DNA of 64,000 nucleotides, taken from positions 310,001 to 374,000 of the forward strand of contig NZ_CP167894.1 of assembly GCF_041504345.1 (NCBI RefSeq), given 5' to 3'. This document shows, one piece after another, positions 1-9,080 of this stretch. Every line of letters begins with the position of its first letter. The stretch's first letter is position 1. The translations under genes were made by a program, and so were the position numbers. This stretch comes from Vibrio sp. BS-M-Sm-2. GTDB lineage: Bacteria; Pseudomonadota; Gammaproteobacteria; Enterobacterales; Vibrionaceae. The notes under the pieces were generated by a model, which saw nothing but the letters and a program-made list of their open reading frames with translations, ran no database searches and was not told the origin of the DNA.

Positions 1-534
1 AATATCAATGGTCACTTCACGTGGGTATTAAAAGATCAGGTGGCAGAAGCTCTAGAAGAGTTAAAATGGGTCACTCCTATCGCTCCAAACAACGTAATAA
101 CAGATTTAGAAATGATGCAGGCTCAGCTCGATACTTTGTCAGAAAAAGATAGAGAGATAACCATTCAAGCGCGTATCGGGCAAGGACTATTTCGATCTCG
201 GCTCATTCACCATTGGACAAGTTGTTCGGTGACAGGATTCGATAACACGGATTTTCTTGTTGCATCCCACATCAAACCTTGGCGTGACTGCTCCGCATCC
301 GAAGCGATAGATATGACAAATGGATTATTGCTTACCCCAAACTTAGATACTGCTTTTGATAAAGGCTACATATCTTTTGATCGTGATGGGCTGATTATGT
401 TATCACCACAATTAACATCAAATGACGTCGAAAAACTGAATATTTCACCCACTATGAAGCTTCGTTGGTGCTTCCCCCAGCATGATCATTTTTTGCAGTA
501 TCATCGAAAACACATCTTTAGGAAAGACTCCTAA
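1..534 (+). CDS. HNH_2 endonuclease, C-terminal part (5' end outside window)
   Basis: The reading frame is open from base 1, so the GTG at 40 is internal and the gene begins upstream of the window. The visible 177 residues hold a helical lead-in with ARIGQGLFRSRL, then a treble-clef nuclease core: CSVTG, SHIKPW, and NGLLLTPNLDTAFDKG followed by ISFDRDG. This Cys/His/Asn arrangement is typical of the HNH_2 domain found at the C-terminus of restriction-like endonucleases that cut DNA. The N-terminal domain, which would say whether it is a modification-dependent restriction enzyme, is not visible. It sits at the inner edge of an integrative island, next to an unrecognised membrane protein, which fits a defence role by context only. 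Confidence 0.8.
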   Translation, partial: NINGHFTWVLKDQVAEALEELKWVTPIAPNNVITDLEMMQAQLDTLSEKDREITIQARIGQGLFRSRLIHHWTSCSVTGFDNTDFLVASHIKPWRDCSASEAIDMTNGLLLTPNLDTAFDKGYISFDRDGLIMLSPQLTSNDVEKLNISPTMKLRWCFPQHDHFLQYHRKHIFRKDS

Positions 535-690
535 TTAGTGGTTAGTACTTTTTGAGTCACTCTCCTAACGGCGAATGCTCAAGCCATAACTAGCATTTAG
601 TGAAATGTGCCGCAATTTATATCATTACACTTTCTTTCTAAGATAGGTCAAACAATAAATAGATATCTTAGATATTGGAAAAGTAGAACT

Positions 691-2718
691 ATGGCTAGTA
701 ATAGAAAGATAACCAACAATCTGATCCGAGGTTTTTCACTGTTCTTTTTCGTTTCAGTGATAGCTGTTTTATTTACTCTTTATATTAGTAGTTCCTATTC
801 GACGGCAACAATAGAGGAGAAATTATCCAGTATAACTGGACTGTGGAACCTCCTACTTGGGCTTCCAATTACAGCGGCAGGAGCAATCATTGCCATTATG
901 CTGGCACAAAAATCTATCGACATCAGTAAAACACAAGAGCACTTAGAAGAACAAAGTCTTCAACTCAACTCGAAGCTAGCAGAATACGAATTCAAACAAA
1001 GCCTGACCTTGAAATGGGAAGAGTCCGTACACCATTACGTAGAATTGAACGAAGGGATTCAAGCGCTAACTGACAGCTTGAGTAAGCTAAAATATTGGCA
1101 CCAGAAACCTAAGAATCACTTATCCATATATGGAGCCGAGCTGTCTTCTTCTACAACAGAAAATATTCAATTAGCATTCGATAATTATCAGACCGACGAA
1201 ACTTCGGCAGAGAAATTACAAACAAAGATAACAGTTGGCTTTAATTGCTTTGACTGCCCTTCTCTCTCAATATCCAACAACGAGCTCGTGTTCGACGAAG
1301 ATAAAAACAAAGAGCTTGCATTTGAGCACAACAAGTCCTTCTATGAGGAAGTCGAAGAGCAAGTGATAGCATCGCTGCATAAGGTAGAACTCGCACTCAT
1401 AGCTATTAATAAATGTGGTTTTACTACAGAGCTATGGAAAGAAAAATACCGTCAGCACTTGGCTAACAATAGTTTTATGCTCGACAATGCCCTCAAACAT
1501 TATGACGCCTTTAATTGCCAGTTATCGAATGCTTCTGATCGTCTAAAGTTTAATAGCGAAGTTTATCAAACCCCATTAAAAGCACTCGAAAAGGTTAGAG
1601 AATACAAACGAAACCTACAAACGCCTTCTTACTCAATGAAGCTTTTTCTCTTAACTTCAAACATTCACCCTGAAGCCAACTACCATAATAATTACTTATC
1701 TCTACTAGATTTTATCCCCATCAAGAAGAAAAATCGTCCATCATCTCACTTTTGCGGGTTGCCTGTTTCTGAAGATATCTGTACATCTTCAACACCTAGT
1801 CTATTTTGGGACGAGTTAGAAACAAACACTATAGTTCGAGTTGAACATTGGCACTCTACGGGGCTTTTGTTTTTCAAAGATATAGTACGAATGATGCCAA
1901 ACGAAGATGATGTATTAAATTGGTCAAAACAACAATTTACGCTATCACCCCGCACTCAGGCTTGGATTAAACAGGACTTATCTTTTGATATAAAAAACAT
2001 TTTTCTTACCAATCAGGTTTTCGTACCCGTTCTACAAGATGAGCTTCTAGACGATATAGATTTAGGAAATGAGGAACATCAAATTGAACTCAACACCTCA
2101 GCTGAGGGGCTATTTTCACAATTTATAGCTTCTGCTGAATACGGTCGCTTCCTAACCGATTCATTTTCTTCATATAGTTGTAAAAATATATCGTATAAAA
2201 CTCATCAATATCGTAATCAATTAATGAAAAAGAGTTATGCCAAAAACTGGGAAGTTCGTCAGCCTAAGTCTACTGAAGACGAAATGATAATTGCTGGGTT
2301 TAAATCTCGTATTGATTTGATGTCAGAAGAAAAGATCCAAGACAGTCCAAGCAGCTCTCCCAGTGGATTAAGGCACCGTCTTCGTAGCAATAGAAGAGTT
2401 GAAAAAGCCAGTCATAGTAACCACTTTGACGAATACGTGTTCGGATCTATCGTCTTATTTCCTAAGTTTAACGGCTACTGCGATATACTGGAGTTAGTTG
2501 GTAATCAAGAAAGCTTGAACGACATATCTCTGGAACGAATACTGTTGTTTAAAGGCAAAACAGAAAATGACAACGGGCACCTTGTTATTGATATATCTAG
2601 CACCAATAAAACAATATTCAATGATGTGGATGTCGACGGTGTCGTTAAATGCTTAGAAAAGGAAAATGCTGTATCACTCCCCATCCAAAGTTATGAATCA
2701 TTGATAGTCACCGTATAA
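691..2718 (+). CDS. Large membrane-anchored protein of unknown function
   Basis: I do not recognise this 675-residue protein. From the ATG at 691 it has a short basic N-terminus, a hydrophobic segment (about residues 14-35, rich in F, V, L and I), a second one (about 50-75, LLLGLPITAAGAIIAIML), and then a long soluble cytoplasmic-looking region starting with a coiled-coil stretch (residues about 80-110). A GTG at 607 is in frame and would add 28 residues, but the ATG has a better purine-rich upstream (GGAAAAG). Low G+C and the lack of any family motif mark it as accessory. It follows the HNH gene by about 150 nt on the same strand and could belong with it; that link is only positional. Confidence 0.6.
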   Translation: MASNRKITNNLIRGFSLFFFVSVIAVLFTLYISSSYSTATIEEKLSSITGLWNLLLGLPITAAGAIIAIMLAQKSIDISKTQEHLEEQSLQLNSKLAEYEFKQSLTLKWEESVHHYVELNEGIQALTDSLSKLKYWHQKPKNHLSIYGAELSSSTTENIQLAFDNYQTDETSAEKLQTKITVGFNCFDCPSLSISNNELVFDEDKNKELAFEHNKSFYEEVEEQVIASLHKVELALIAINKCGFTTELWKEKYRQHLANNSFMLDNALKHYDAFNCQLSNASDRLKFNSEVYQTPLKALEKVREYKRNLQTPSYSMKLFLLTSNIHPEANYHNNYLSLLDFIPIKKKNRPSSHFCGLPVSEDICTSSTPSLFWDELETNTIVRVEHWHSTGLLFFKDIVRMMPNEDDVLNWSKQQFTLSPRTQAWIKQDLSFDIKNIFLTNQVFVPVLQDELLDDIDLGNEEHQIELNTSAEGLFSQFIASAEYGRFLTDSFSSYSCKNISYKTHQYRNQLMKKSYAKNWEVRQPKSTEDEMIIAGFKSRIDLMSEEKIQDSPSSSPSGLRHRLRSNRRVEKASHSNHFDEYVFGSIVLFPKFNGYCDILELVGNQESLNDISLERILLFKGKTENDNGHLVIDISSTNKTIFNDVDVDGVVKCLEKENAVSLPIQSYESLIVTV

Positions 2719-2976
2719 GTGTTCTCGAGTAACTACTCTCGGGTTTAAAAATTAAGTTAATCAGTTCTCGAACACAATAAATTAACGGCAGCTTCCAGAG
2801 CGACTGGGCATTACTCAGACCTTGGAAGCCGCCATAACGTCAGAGCAACACGATTTTCGTGAACAGTTACAACCAGATATTCGCATTTAAATCAATCAGC
2901 TAAACGATCTAATCACATTCATTACAAACTGCTCTAATTTTATCTATAATGCCTTCTACAAATAGTCTACGCCCTC
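2719..2976. other. Intergenic region with inverted repeats and a possible gene remnant
   Basis: Two genes converge here. The sequence holds GTGTTC near 2719 facing GAACAC near 2774, and a second imperfect inverted repeat around 2787-2833 (GCTTCCA facing TGGAAGC), which could act as terminators although neither ends in a T run. An open stretch between them, ending at a TAA near 2890, reads as amphipathic protein (SEQHDFREQLQPDIRI at its end) and may be the C-terminal remnant of a lost gene. No start or ribosome binding site was found. Confidence 0.3.
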
Positions 2977-5226
2977 TTAACCCACCTGATTTCCAGTTAG
3001 GTTGTTTTCTATATACCGTTTCACATCACCTGCCTCGAAGTGTTCCGCGATATCTAAACAATCAATAGCTCTTTTAGAGAAAGATGTGCCAACCGGTACC
3101 GTATACGTTTTTTTCCAATCCCCACCGTGTTCAATCATTTTTTTGAACAGTTTTAGCTCATTAAGTTCTGAAGCCAACATTAATGGCGTGTAACGCATGC
3201 CATTTTTAACAACTTCAACGTTTGGATTCGCACCAGCATTTAATAGGATTCTAGCAATGTGACGCACAGATGAAGTCTTGGGAAACCGTGCCTGAACATA
3301 TTCAAATATAGCGTCCATAACAGCAAGAAACTTGGGGTCCAGCTGTTGAGCGCTCAAATGAGAACTTAATTCTGCGTTGAATGGTGAATTCATCCCTACG
3401 AATAAGGGCCTAAGTTGGTTCACTGCCTCTTCACTTGGCACCGCCATAAGTTTTTCCCTAAACTGCTTAGGATTCTTGGTCATTGCCAGCATACCCAAAC
3501 ATGCATACAGCGGCGTTTGATATTCAATGCTCCCCTTCAGATCGATAGTGATTTCCTTGTTCATCGATAGCAGCTTTTTCACTACGTCTGGACGACCACT
3601 CTCAACCGCTGCAAACAAAGGAAAGCTCATTTTTCGTGTAGAGACTGTATTTAGAGTTTTCTCACTGTGCGCATACTCTGAGACAAGATTGAAAATTGAG
3701 TCGTCAAGTAGAGACGTCGGCTCACTAAAATCAATATTCGCTAAAGCAATCAATAGCGGGGACTCGCCCCCTTCCGAAAGAGCATTAACGCTTGCTCCTG
3801 AATTAAGCAGCTCTTCAACTTTCTCAACGTCGTTATTTAAACAAGCATAGATAAGTGGTGTCGTCTTTCGCTTAGCTCCCCCTTCCAGACCAATTTCAAT
3901 TTTCTTTCGCTTAGAGTCGGCGTGATCGGAAGAGTCGATATCTTCTAGAACATAACCGACTTTTTGCTTGTATACCGACCATTTAATTCCTGGGTAACAA
4001 TGTTCATCAGGGAAATAGCGCTTAAATTCAGTGCGATAAGCCTCCACTTCGTTGTTAGCTAGAACCTGGTATTTTCCTGAATCTTCTTCTTGGTACTTTG
4101 CTGGCATCAGTTCATTAAAAAAGTAGACCTGTGCCGTTTTTAATCTTTTGAGAAAAACCAAATCTGGCCTAGTTTGATGAGCGGAGACCAACAACGACTC
4201 CTTGATGATCTCTCCTAGCACTGCATTTGAATGATCCCGATACAAAGCCGCTGTAAACGCTTGCTGATAGTACTCGTTCGCTTCGGTTAGCTTCCCAGAC
4301 AAAATCGAATGCCTAGCTTTGTACCAAAATAGATAATGATAAGCCTCTATCTCGCTAGGAAATCCTTCCATCGTCAGCTCCAAGCTTGTTAACCGCTTTT
4401 CAAACTCGTCATTGTCAGCCAAAGACTTTGAAGTATGACTGACTGCCTCGTACCACTGTTTCAATGAACTGATCTGTTCGTAGAACTCATGATTATTTGT
4501 ACAACCATTCCTGTTAGCGTCCAGAAAGGCTTCTGCATGTGAAAATGATACGTTAGTAAACGTCGAACTTGATTGTATATAGCGAACAAAACGCGAGCTA
4601 ATGATACCCCACTTTATCATTCTCCATGATTCCTCCGATAAAGCGTGATCAGCTGCGCTGTCCATTCTCATCACATAACGAAAAGAAGGTAATTCAGTTC
4701 CATTCCACCACGTTCGTAGACGGTCCTTCATATCCTTATCATCGAAACAGCTTTGAAGTAATGGAAGCATATCCGGATTAGATAAGGTTAGCTCCGTGCT
4801 ATCTGGCAGACAGAGGGCTTTTCCTTCTTCCTCTTCATTCAGAAAGCAGTTCAGGACAAGATTTTCAAAAAACTGTGTGCGCCCAAACAGTTGATTAGCC
4901 TGTTCAACAGAAAGACCGTCCAACGGATAGTTTTTCATCCAATGAGCGTAACGTTTGAGTAAGTTAACCAAAAAGTTTTCTACTCTCGCAGATATCTCGT
5001 CATCAAAATTTGATCTTATTGGGTTCAGAATATTCAACGACAATATCGCGTGATACTTGTCGATGCTTAGTTCTTCTACTTTTCAGCTATCATCAAGTTG
5101 CTTCGCTGCACGCCTGCTGTCACCTTCGTCACTAGCTGTTTTTACGTCAAATGCAATAGCGACTTCGCGAAGTAAACACTGAATAGTTGGATACGGCTTA
5201 GCTCGTTTTTTGTGAAGCAGCTTCAT
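2977..5226 (-). pseudogene. Ankyrin-repeat protein split by an in-frame TGA
   Basis: The ankyrin frame (688 residues from 5043) has only a TTG start with no ribosome binding site. The same frame continues upstream without a break except for one TGA at 5083-5085, back to an ATG at 5226 that has AAGGA nine bases before it. The joined product would be about 749 residues. The N-terminal half is helical and unrecognised. The C-terminal half has several ankyrin-like repeats (TTPLIYACLNNDVEKVEELL, SFPLFAAVESGRPDVVKKLL, YTPLMLASELNELKLFKKMI), which normally form a protein-binding solenoid. Either the gene carries a nonsense mutation, or a 47-residue peptide and a separately started ankyrin protein are made. 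The first ATG overlaps the end of the HicA-like gene upstream, suggesting translational coupling. Role unknown. Confidence 0.6.
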
Positions 5227-5425
5227 TGCTGATTATCCTTAAAATGTCTTTCTTGAAGTTAATGTAAGCCCGTCGGTCACTGGGAGTGGAAGGTATGGTT
5301 ATACGTTTACCTAAAGGTGATAACAATGCAATATGTTTTGTACCACGGACAGCTGTCCAACAGCTCAATTTAAGTAATGAAAGTACAAACTTATTGATAT
5401 CCTTATCTTTGCTCATTTTTCGCAT
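5198..5425 (-). CDS. Small HicA-like protein
   Basis: This 75-residue product starts at an ATG with AAGGAG five bases upstream. The pattern W-T-x-x-R-G-T-K-H followed by P-x-G-K-R-I-T-I-P resembles the small dsRBD-like fold of HicA mRNA interferase toxins, where a Gly-Ser-His-His loop precedes a Val-Thr-Val-Pro strand. The His of TKH would be the catalytic candidate. No HicB antitoxin is adjacent; the next frame downstream is the ankyrin gene, whose likely ATG overlaps this gene by 29 nt. It could instead be a HicA-fold protein with a non-toxin role. The family match is by eye and moderate. Confidence 0.5.
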   Translation of the reverse strand: MRKMSKDKDINKFVLSLLKLSCWTAVRGTKHIALLSPLGKRITIPSTPSDRRAYINFKKDILRIISNEAASQKTS

Positions 5426-5471
5426 ATAAACTCCTTCATAGGGCCGTAAACCGACCCTATGCCAAAATTAG

Positions 5472-5612
5472 TTATTTAGAACGCTTATCTACGACACTCT
5501 GAGCTTTGGCTGCAAAGCTGCCTTTAGGAATTTTGCCTCCATTGGCTTTCGCCGTGGTTGACTGTATGCGGCGAACATCAGTTTGCGTTAAAGGTTTCTT
5601 AGATTTCGTCAT
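5472..5612 (-). CDS. Small conserved island protein, 46 residues
   Basis: A 46-residue ORF starts at an ATG with AGGAG eight bases upstream and ends in TAA. The peptide is basic and Ala/Gln/Ser rich, with the pattern RIQSTTAKANGG then KGSFAAKAQS. I recall similar 40-50 residue peptides as frequent, uncharacterised passengers of gammaproteobacterial plasmids and islands. No domain is visible. It is the first gene of a likely minus-strand run with the HicA-like and ankyrin ORFs. Function unknown. Confidence 0.65.
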   Translation of the reverse strand: MTKSKKPLTQTDVRRIQSTTAKANGGKIPKGSFAAKAQSVVDKRSK

Positions 5613-5824
5613 GGTATAGCTCCTGGTTGATTAAGACAGTTACATCTTAATAATCAGGACTATAAAAATCGGCGAGGTGATTGGAGAGAAAATATTTAAA
5701 AGCATATGACGTGTCTAGATCGTTTAAGGTCAAAAAGCAGACTAATGGTCTGAAAGACAGTCAGACATCGCCATACCTACACTACGGACCTAGACATTAC
5801 CTTTATCTAATCAACAATATGTAC

Positions 5825-6265
5825 TTAGAGCACCTCCCTAGCCATCTCCCCCGCTCTCCCCATCTGTTCAAAGCCCCAGACCTTATGTGCACGCCTTACT
5901 TCAACAAACTTACTCGCAAGAAGCTTATCGATTCTCTTCCACAAATGACTATTCGCTACTGGCTTCTTATCTGATTTTCGCCACCCTTTCTCTTTCCAGT
6001 TATCTAACCATTCATTGACCCCTTTCACACAATACTCACTGTTAGAATATAAACAGTCTCCATCCTTGGCATAAGCGATCGCTTCTATTAAAGCGATAAG
6101 TTCTAACTCTGAGCTATCCGTAGTCCCACCTATCGACCAATTACTTTCGTCAACAAGCTGCTCATCATAGTTATAAACACTGATACCAACCCCACCCTGT
6201 AGGTTTGATGCATTTCCTTTTGATGTTGCGATACCGATATAGATTGCACAGTTTTCTTCGTTCAT
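5825..6265 (-). CDS. RNase HI-like protein lacking catalytic carboxylates
   Basis: At 146 residues this is the length of RNase HI, and much of the fold aligns by eye with E. coli RnhA: the handle region WLDNWKEKGW then SDKKPVANSHLW is nearly collinear with WIHNWKKRGW and ADKKPVKNVDLW. The metal-binding acidic residues are mostly gone. The position of Asp10 is Gly11, Asp70 is Asn75 and Asp134 is Gly139; only Glu48 (Glu55 here) remains. The family normally cleaves RNA in RNA:DNA hybrids with two metal ions, so this copy is probably a non-cleaving hybrid-binding protein or a relic. The ATG at 6265 has AGAGGAA upstream. It lies behind an alpA gene in the island. Confidence 0.8.
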   Translation of the reverse strand: MNEENCAIYIGIATSKGNASNLQGGVGISVYNYDEQLVDESNWSIGGTTDSSELELIALIEAIAYAKDGDCLYSNSEYCVKGVNEWLDNWKEKGWRKSDKKPVANSHLWKRIDKLLASKFVEVRRAHKVWGFEQMGRAGEMAREVL

Positions 6266-6341
6266 AGTCTTGTTCCTCTGTTCAAGTTTTGGCCTACCAT
6301 TTTGGTAAGGCCCTAATTTGTGTCTTAGCGTTGATTCAGTC

Positions 6342-6527
6342 TTAATGGCTTGGTCTTTGAGCCAAGCGCATTTCCATCCAGTTATTCACCTCTTCTTCTA
6401 CCCAAGCGACAGCCCTATCTCCCAAGCTTACCGATACAGGAAAATCACCCTCGTCCATTTTTCTGTAGATCGCCGAGCGGCTTAATGCAGTTTTCTCAAT
6501 CACTTCTTTTAGCTTTAAAAATCTCAT
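6342..6527 (-). CDS. AlpA-family regulator/excisionase (first copy)
   Basis: This 61-residue MerR-like helix-turn-helix protein has the AlpA pattern: FLKLKEVIEKTALSRSAIYR, then GDFPVSVSLGDRAVAWVEEEV and NNW. AlpA-type proteins bind DNA as excisionases or as activators of island and prophage genes. The ATG at 6527 is chosen because AGGAGA lies eight bases upstream; an ATG ten codons earlier has no good site. It is divergent from radC, so the region 6528-6675 should hold both promoters. A second AlpA (14542-14733) sits beside the integrase. In V. cholerae VPI-2, an AlpA-like excision factor (VefA) lies next to a radC gene, a matching arrangement. Confidence 0.85.
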   Translation of the reverse strand: MRFLKLKEVIEKTALSRSAIYRKMDEGDFPVSVSLGDRAVAWVEEEVNNWMEMRLAQRPSH

Positions 6528-6675
6528 GGGACGTTCTCCTATGCCTGTAGTCCTCATGGGATAAGGAGATAGTGTTAAAAAAAATGAGGCTGGCTTGGCT
6601 TACTCTGATTCAAACCTTTTTGAGGTATATGTCATTAAAGTGAATGACCTAAAGCCTGATTAAAGGAGAACCAAA

Positions 6676-7146
6676 ATGAGAACACTTTCACCACCACTAC
6701 TCTCACAGCAAGAGCATGAACATCGCGTTCTAGAAAAAGCAGCAGAGATATTAGAAGAGCGTTATGTACGAGGAGATGTATTTACCAATCCACAAGCTAC
6801 CCGAGACTATTTGCGATTTAAGATAGGCGGCAGTGAACGCGAAGTGTTCGCTGTCATGTTGCTAGATAACCAACACCGATTAATTGAGTTTGAGGAGTTG
6901 TTTCAAGGGACGATTGATGCAGCAAGCGTCTATCCAAGGGAGGTAGTAAAGACTGCTCTGAAGGCCAATGCGGCAGCGGTTATCTTTGCTCATAACCATC
7001 CATCAGGCGATCCTGAGCCTTCCCAATCAGACAGGCGCATCACAACGAGATTGAAAGACGCTTTGGCGCTTATTGATGTTCGAGTTTTGGATCATATTGT
7101 GGTCGGAGAACAATGCACGTCGTTTGCGGAAAGGGGCTGGTTATGA
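6676..7146 (+). CDS. radC: RadC-family JAB/MPN protein
   Basis: This 156-residue protein has the RadC/DUF2466 JAMM signature [14 protein letters not shown] (residues 106-119) with an upstream acidic residue in the EFEELFQG loop, a zinc-binding layout shared with JAB metalloproteases. It lacks the N-terminal helix-hairpin-helix part of chromosomal RadC, as island copies usually do. The historic link to DNA repair is not supported for the family, so its function is unclear. AAGGAG lies seven bases before the ATG. Its TGA overlaps the ATG of the next gene (ATGA), so the DUF2787 gene is translationally coupled to it. Confidence 0.85.
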   Translation: MRTLSPPLLSQQEHEHRVLEKAAEILEERYVRGDVFTNPQATRDYLRFKIGGSEREVFAVMLLDNQHRLIEFEELFQGTIDAASVYPREVVKTALKANAAAVIFAHNHPSGDPEPSQSDRRITTRLKDALALIDVRVLDHIVVGEQCTSFAERGWL

Positions 7147-7571
7147 TTGAGAAACACTATGGTGACATCACCCTCAATAGCAAACTCCACCAGCAGTTAG
7201 AGCAAACCATCGCTCGCTACTCGATTCCTAAAGACACGACACGCATTGCACTCAACTGCCGAAATACAAGCTACTACAAAACAAAGGAAGGGGTCGCCCC
7301 TGTAGAAATTCAGTTAAAGCGGGAGAATTCACGCTCTGATTGGAATTTGGTTTTCGTGGCCAATTTTACTTATCAAGACAAAGCCACCGACTCGCTCGAT
7401 GTGTATCTTTATTTCCACCTACTTAATCACTGGTGCTATCAACCAGATGCAGGGGCAGCGAGCCTGAGCCACCCTGTCACAACAAAAGTGTTTCAAGCCT
7501 GGATGTGCGCTTTCCATGAACATTTAACTCAGCATGTCTTCGATGACATACAACTCACTCAAGTCCGCTAA
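7143..7571 (+). CDS. DUF2787 family protein (copy 1)
   Basis: The ATG at 7143 overlaps the radC stop and has AAGGGG upstream; an in-frame ATG at 7113 lies inside radC and is not needed. The 142-residue product has the DUF2787 pattern: NCRNTSYY, then [21 protein letters not shown] and a late [12 protein letters not shown]. No catalytic motif or membrane segment is seen. DUF2787 proteins recur next to RadC and AlpA in vibrio and other marine gammaproteobacterial islands. Their function is unknown. Confidence 0.8.
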   Translation: MIEKHYGDITLNSKLHQQLEQTIARYSIPKDTTRIALNCRNTSYYKTKEGVAPVEIQLKRENSRSDWNLVFVANFTYQDKATDSLDVYLYFHLLNHWCYQPDAGAASLSHPVTTKVFQAWMCAFHEHLTQHVFDDIQLTQVR

Positions 7572-7620
7572 GGCTAACCAATCACCCCACTCTTTCACGT
7601 AAATTCAAGGAGGCATCAGT

Positions 7621-8061
7621 ATGTCTACTCTGCTCTTTCACCCATCAAGTTTACCTGTGTCAGACAAACTTCACGCACTGTTAAACAACCATTTTCAACA
7701 ACAATTAACCCAGAGTGAGTCAATAGCTCAAAGTACTTACCTGACGTTCAACTTTCGAGATAGTTCATACAGCTCAGAAGCTGGTGGATTTCACCCTGTT
7801 GAAATCGCGATGACACAGATCTCCAGTGGTCAATGGAATGTCGAATACATCACTGATTTTGCTTACGTTGGGAATGTGTATCCAGAATTGGCGCGATGTC
7901 TAGACTTTGATTTTCGAGACCAAGCGTTCTTTACAGAATTCGGGGGATGGAGTCCTATCAAGGGTAACTATTCCGCTGTAGAGATGTTCGAGCTTTGGCA
8001 GGGTAACTTCTTAAACTACATCGATATGGAAGCGTTTGACTCTATATCTATCACTTCGTGA
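7621..8061 (+). CDS. DUF2787 family protein (copy 2)
   Basis: This is a 146-residue paralogue of the gene just upstream. It shares the order of elements (FNFRDSSY, GGFHPVEIAM, WNVEYITDFAYVG, then FELWQGNFLNYI) but has diverged widely, so the duplication is old. A strong AAGGAGG lies before the ATG with a 49-nt gap after copy 1, so the two are likely one transcript with radC. In this copy DFRDQAFFTEFGGW near residues 100-113 partly repeats the N-terminal FRDSSYSSEAGGF, hinting at an internal repeat. Function unknown. Confidence 0.8.
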   Translation: MSTLLFHPSSLPVSDKLHALLNNHFQQQLTQSESIAQSTYLTFNFRDSSYSSEAGGFHPVEIAMTQISSGQWNVEYITDFAYVGNVYPELARCLDFDFRDQAFFTEFGGWSPIKGNYSAVEMFELWQGNFLNYIDMEAFDSISITS

Positions 8062-8237
8062 TGAAAGAACAACCCGTCCGGGTCTATGTCACGATACAAA
8101 GGCACCGGACCACTACAGCCATCAAAAGTCGTGCTTCGGAGAGAGCTAACCCTATATGTAGCAAGGCCTGAATGACTTTTCATCATTAACTCCCACCCCA
8201 CGACTTATCACGACATTACCGATAAGTGATACCAACC

Positions 8238-8489
8238 ATGCCCAATATTCCCCCTTTGAAAGAGCAGCTTACAAAAGCTCTCATCAGAGTCGCTCTCGCG
8301 AGTTGTCATTACCTTAATGAACAGTATCAGCATTTTAAAAAGGAGGTAGAGCAAAGCTCAGATCACGAACTGTTTGAATTCGTTCAACACCTTTCTTCGG
8401 CTCACCTAAAACGGCTCTTAGCCACTATTGAGTTGATGAACAGAGGTTATCTACTGAGTGAAATTCTAGAAGCAGCAAAGGATAAATAA
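8238..8489 (+). CDS. Small helical hypothetical protein
   Basis: An 83-residue mostly helical protein (from the ATG at 8238; a GTG at 8226 is an in-frame alternative). It carries amphipathic stretches such as LTKALIRVALASCHYLNEQY and LKRLLATIELMNRGYLLSEI. No family is recognised, and the ribosome binding site is weak for either start. It follows the two DUF2787 genes on the same strand after about 175 nt that hold no other ORF. Function unknown. Confidence 0.5.
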   Translation: MPNIPPLKEQLTKALIRVALASCHYLNEQYQHFKKEVEQSSDHELFEFVQHLSSAHLKRLLATIELMNRGYLLSEILEAAKDK

Positions 8490-8558
8490 TGGCCTTTCCC
8501 GAGGTCATTTAAATTCAAATATACAGCCCATTTCACATAATCATTATCCGCAATTTGA

Positions 8559-8579
8559 GTGAGACGTTATTTGTCTCAC
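8559..8579. promoter_or_regulatory. Inverted repeat GTGAGAC/GTCTCAC
   Basis: Perfect 7-bp arms flank a 7-nt spacer between two same-strand island genes. There is no T run after it, so it may be an operator or a weak terminator for the upstream transcript. Confidence 0.4.
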
Positions 8580-8637
8580 CCATCCTTATCCTAATGCCAT
8601 CAGTGATGGTTCATAGACACCCAACTAAGGATTCACA

Positions 8638-8973
8638 ATGACCACAAGTAATGTACTGCATCATACCAATGATGAAGAGCTCATCGCTTTAATCCAACGA
8701 AAAGAGTCGTTCACCATAACTCGGGTAAAAAACTTCTCTCAAGCAGTGAAAAAGATTGAGCGGCTCATAGAGGAGCAAAGGCTATCTTGTCGAATATACA
8801 CAGCAGGTCGTTCAACCACGATGGCAGCAACTTTGGCTTCAGGCCCTGCTGTCATTTTTGGATTAGCTTCAGCTGCCGCAATATCGGCGCATAACTTAGC
8901 AACCAGAAACCCAGATTATGAAATAGCTAAGTACCCTCTAGCTAAGAAACTAGTCATTAACTACAAAAAGTAA
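8638..8973 (+). CDS. Hypothetical protein with Ala/Gly-rich hydrophobic segment
   Basis: This 111-residue protein has AAGGA seven bases before its ATG. Residues about 63-87 (TMAATLASGPAVIFGLASAAA) are small-residue-rich and hydrophobic, like a glycine-zipper membrane segment, and are followed by HNLATRNPDYEIAKYPL and a basic tail. The N-terminal half is helical and charged. I recall similar proteins as uncharacterised genes in vibrio islands. A membrane-active or membrane-associated role is possible but not shown. Confidence 0.6.
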   Translation: MTTSNVLHHTNDEELIALIQRKESFTITRVKNFSQAVKKIERLIEEQRLSCRIYTAGRSTTMAATLASGPAVIFGLASAAAISAHNLATRNPDYEIAKYPLAKKLVINYKK

Positions 8974-9080
8974 TCGCATCAGGCTGTGTGGCCACCAGCC
9001 GATCCCTAATCAAGTTGAATCTTTAGCTCATTACTTTTTAGTGATGAGGCGATTGATCACGTTTAAATTTTGGTGGTCCC

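Noticed and set aside
40..42. GTG at 40 as the start of the HNH gene
   Set aside because: The frame is open back to base 1 and the family has a longer N-terminal part, so the gene simply enters from outside.
5681..5974. Plus-strand ORF opposite the RNase H-like gene
   Set aside because: No ribosome binding site, no domain, and it lies in the antisense of a clear family member.
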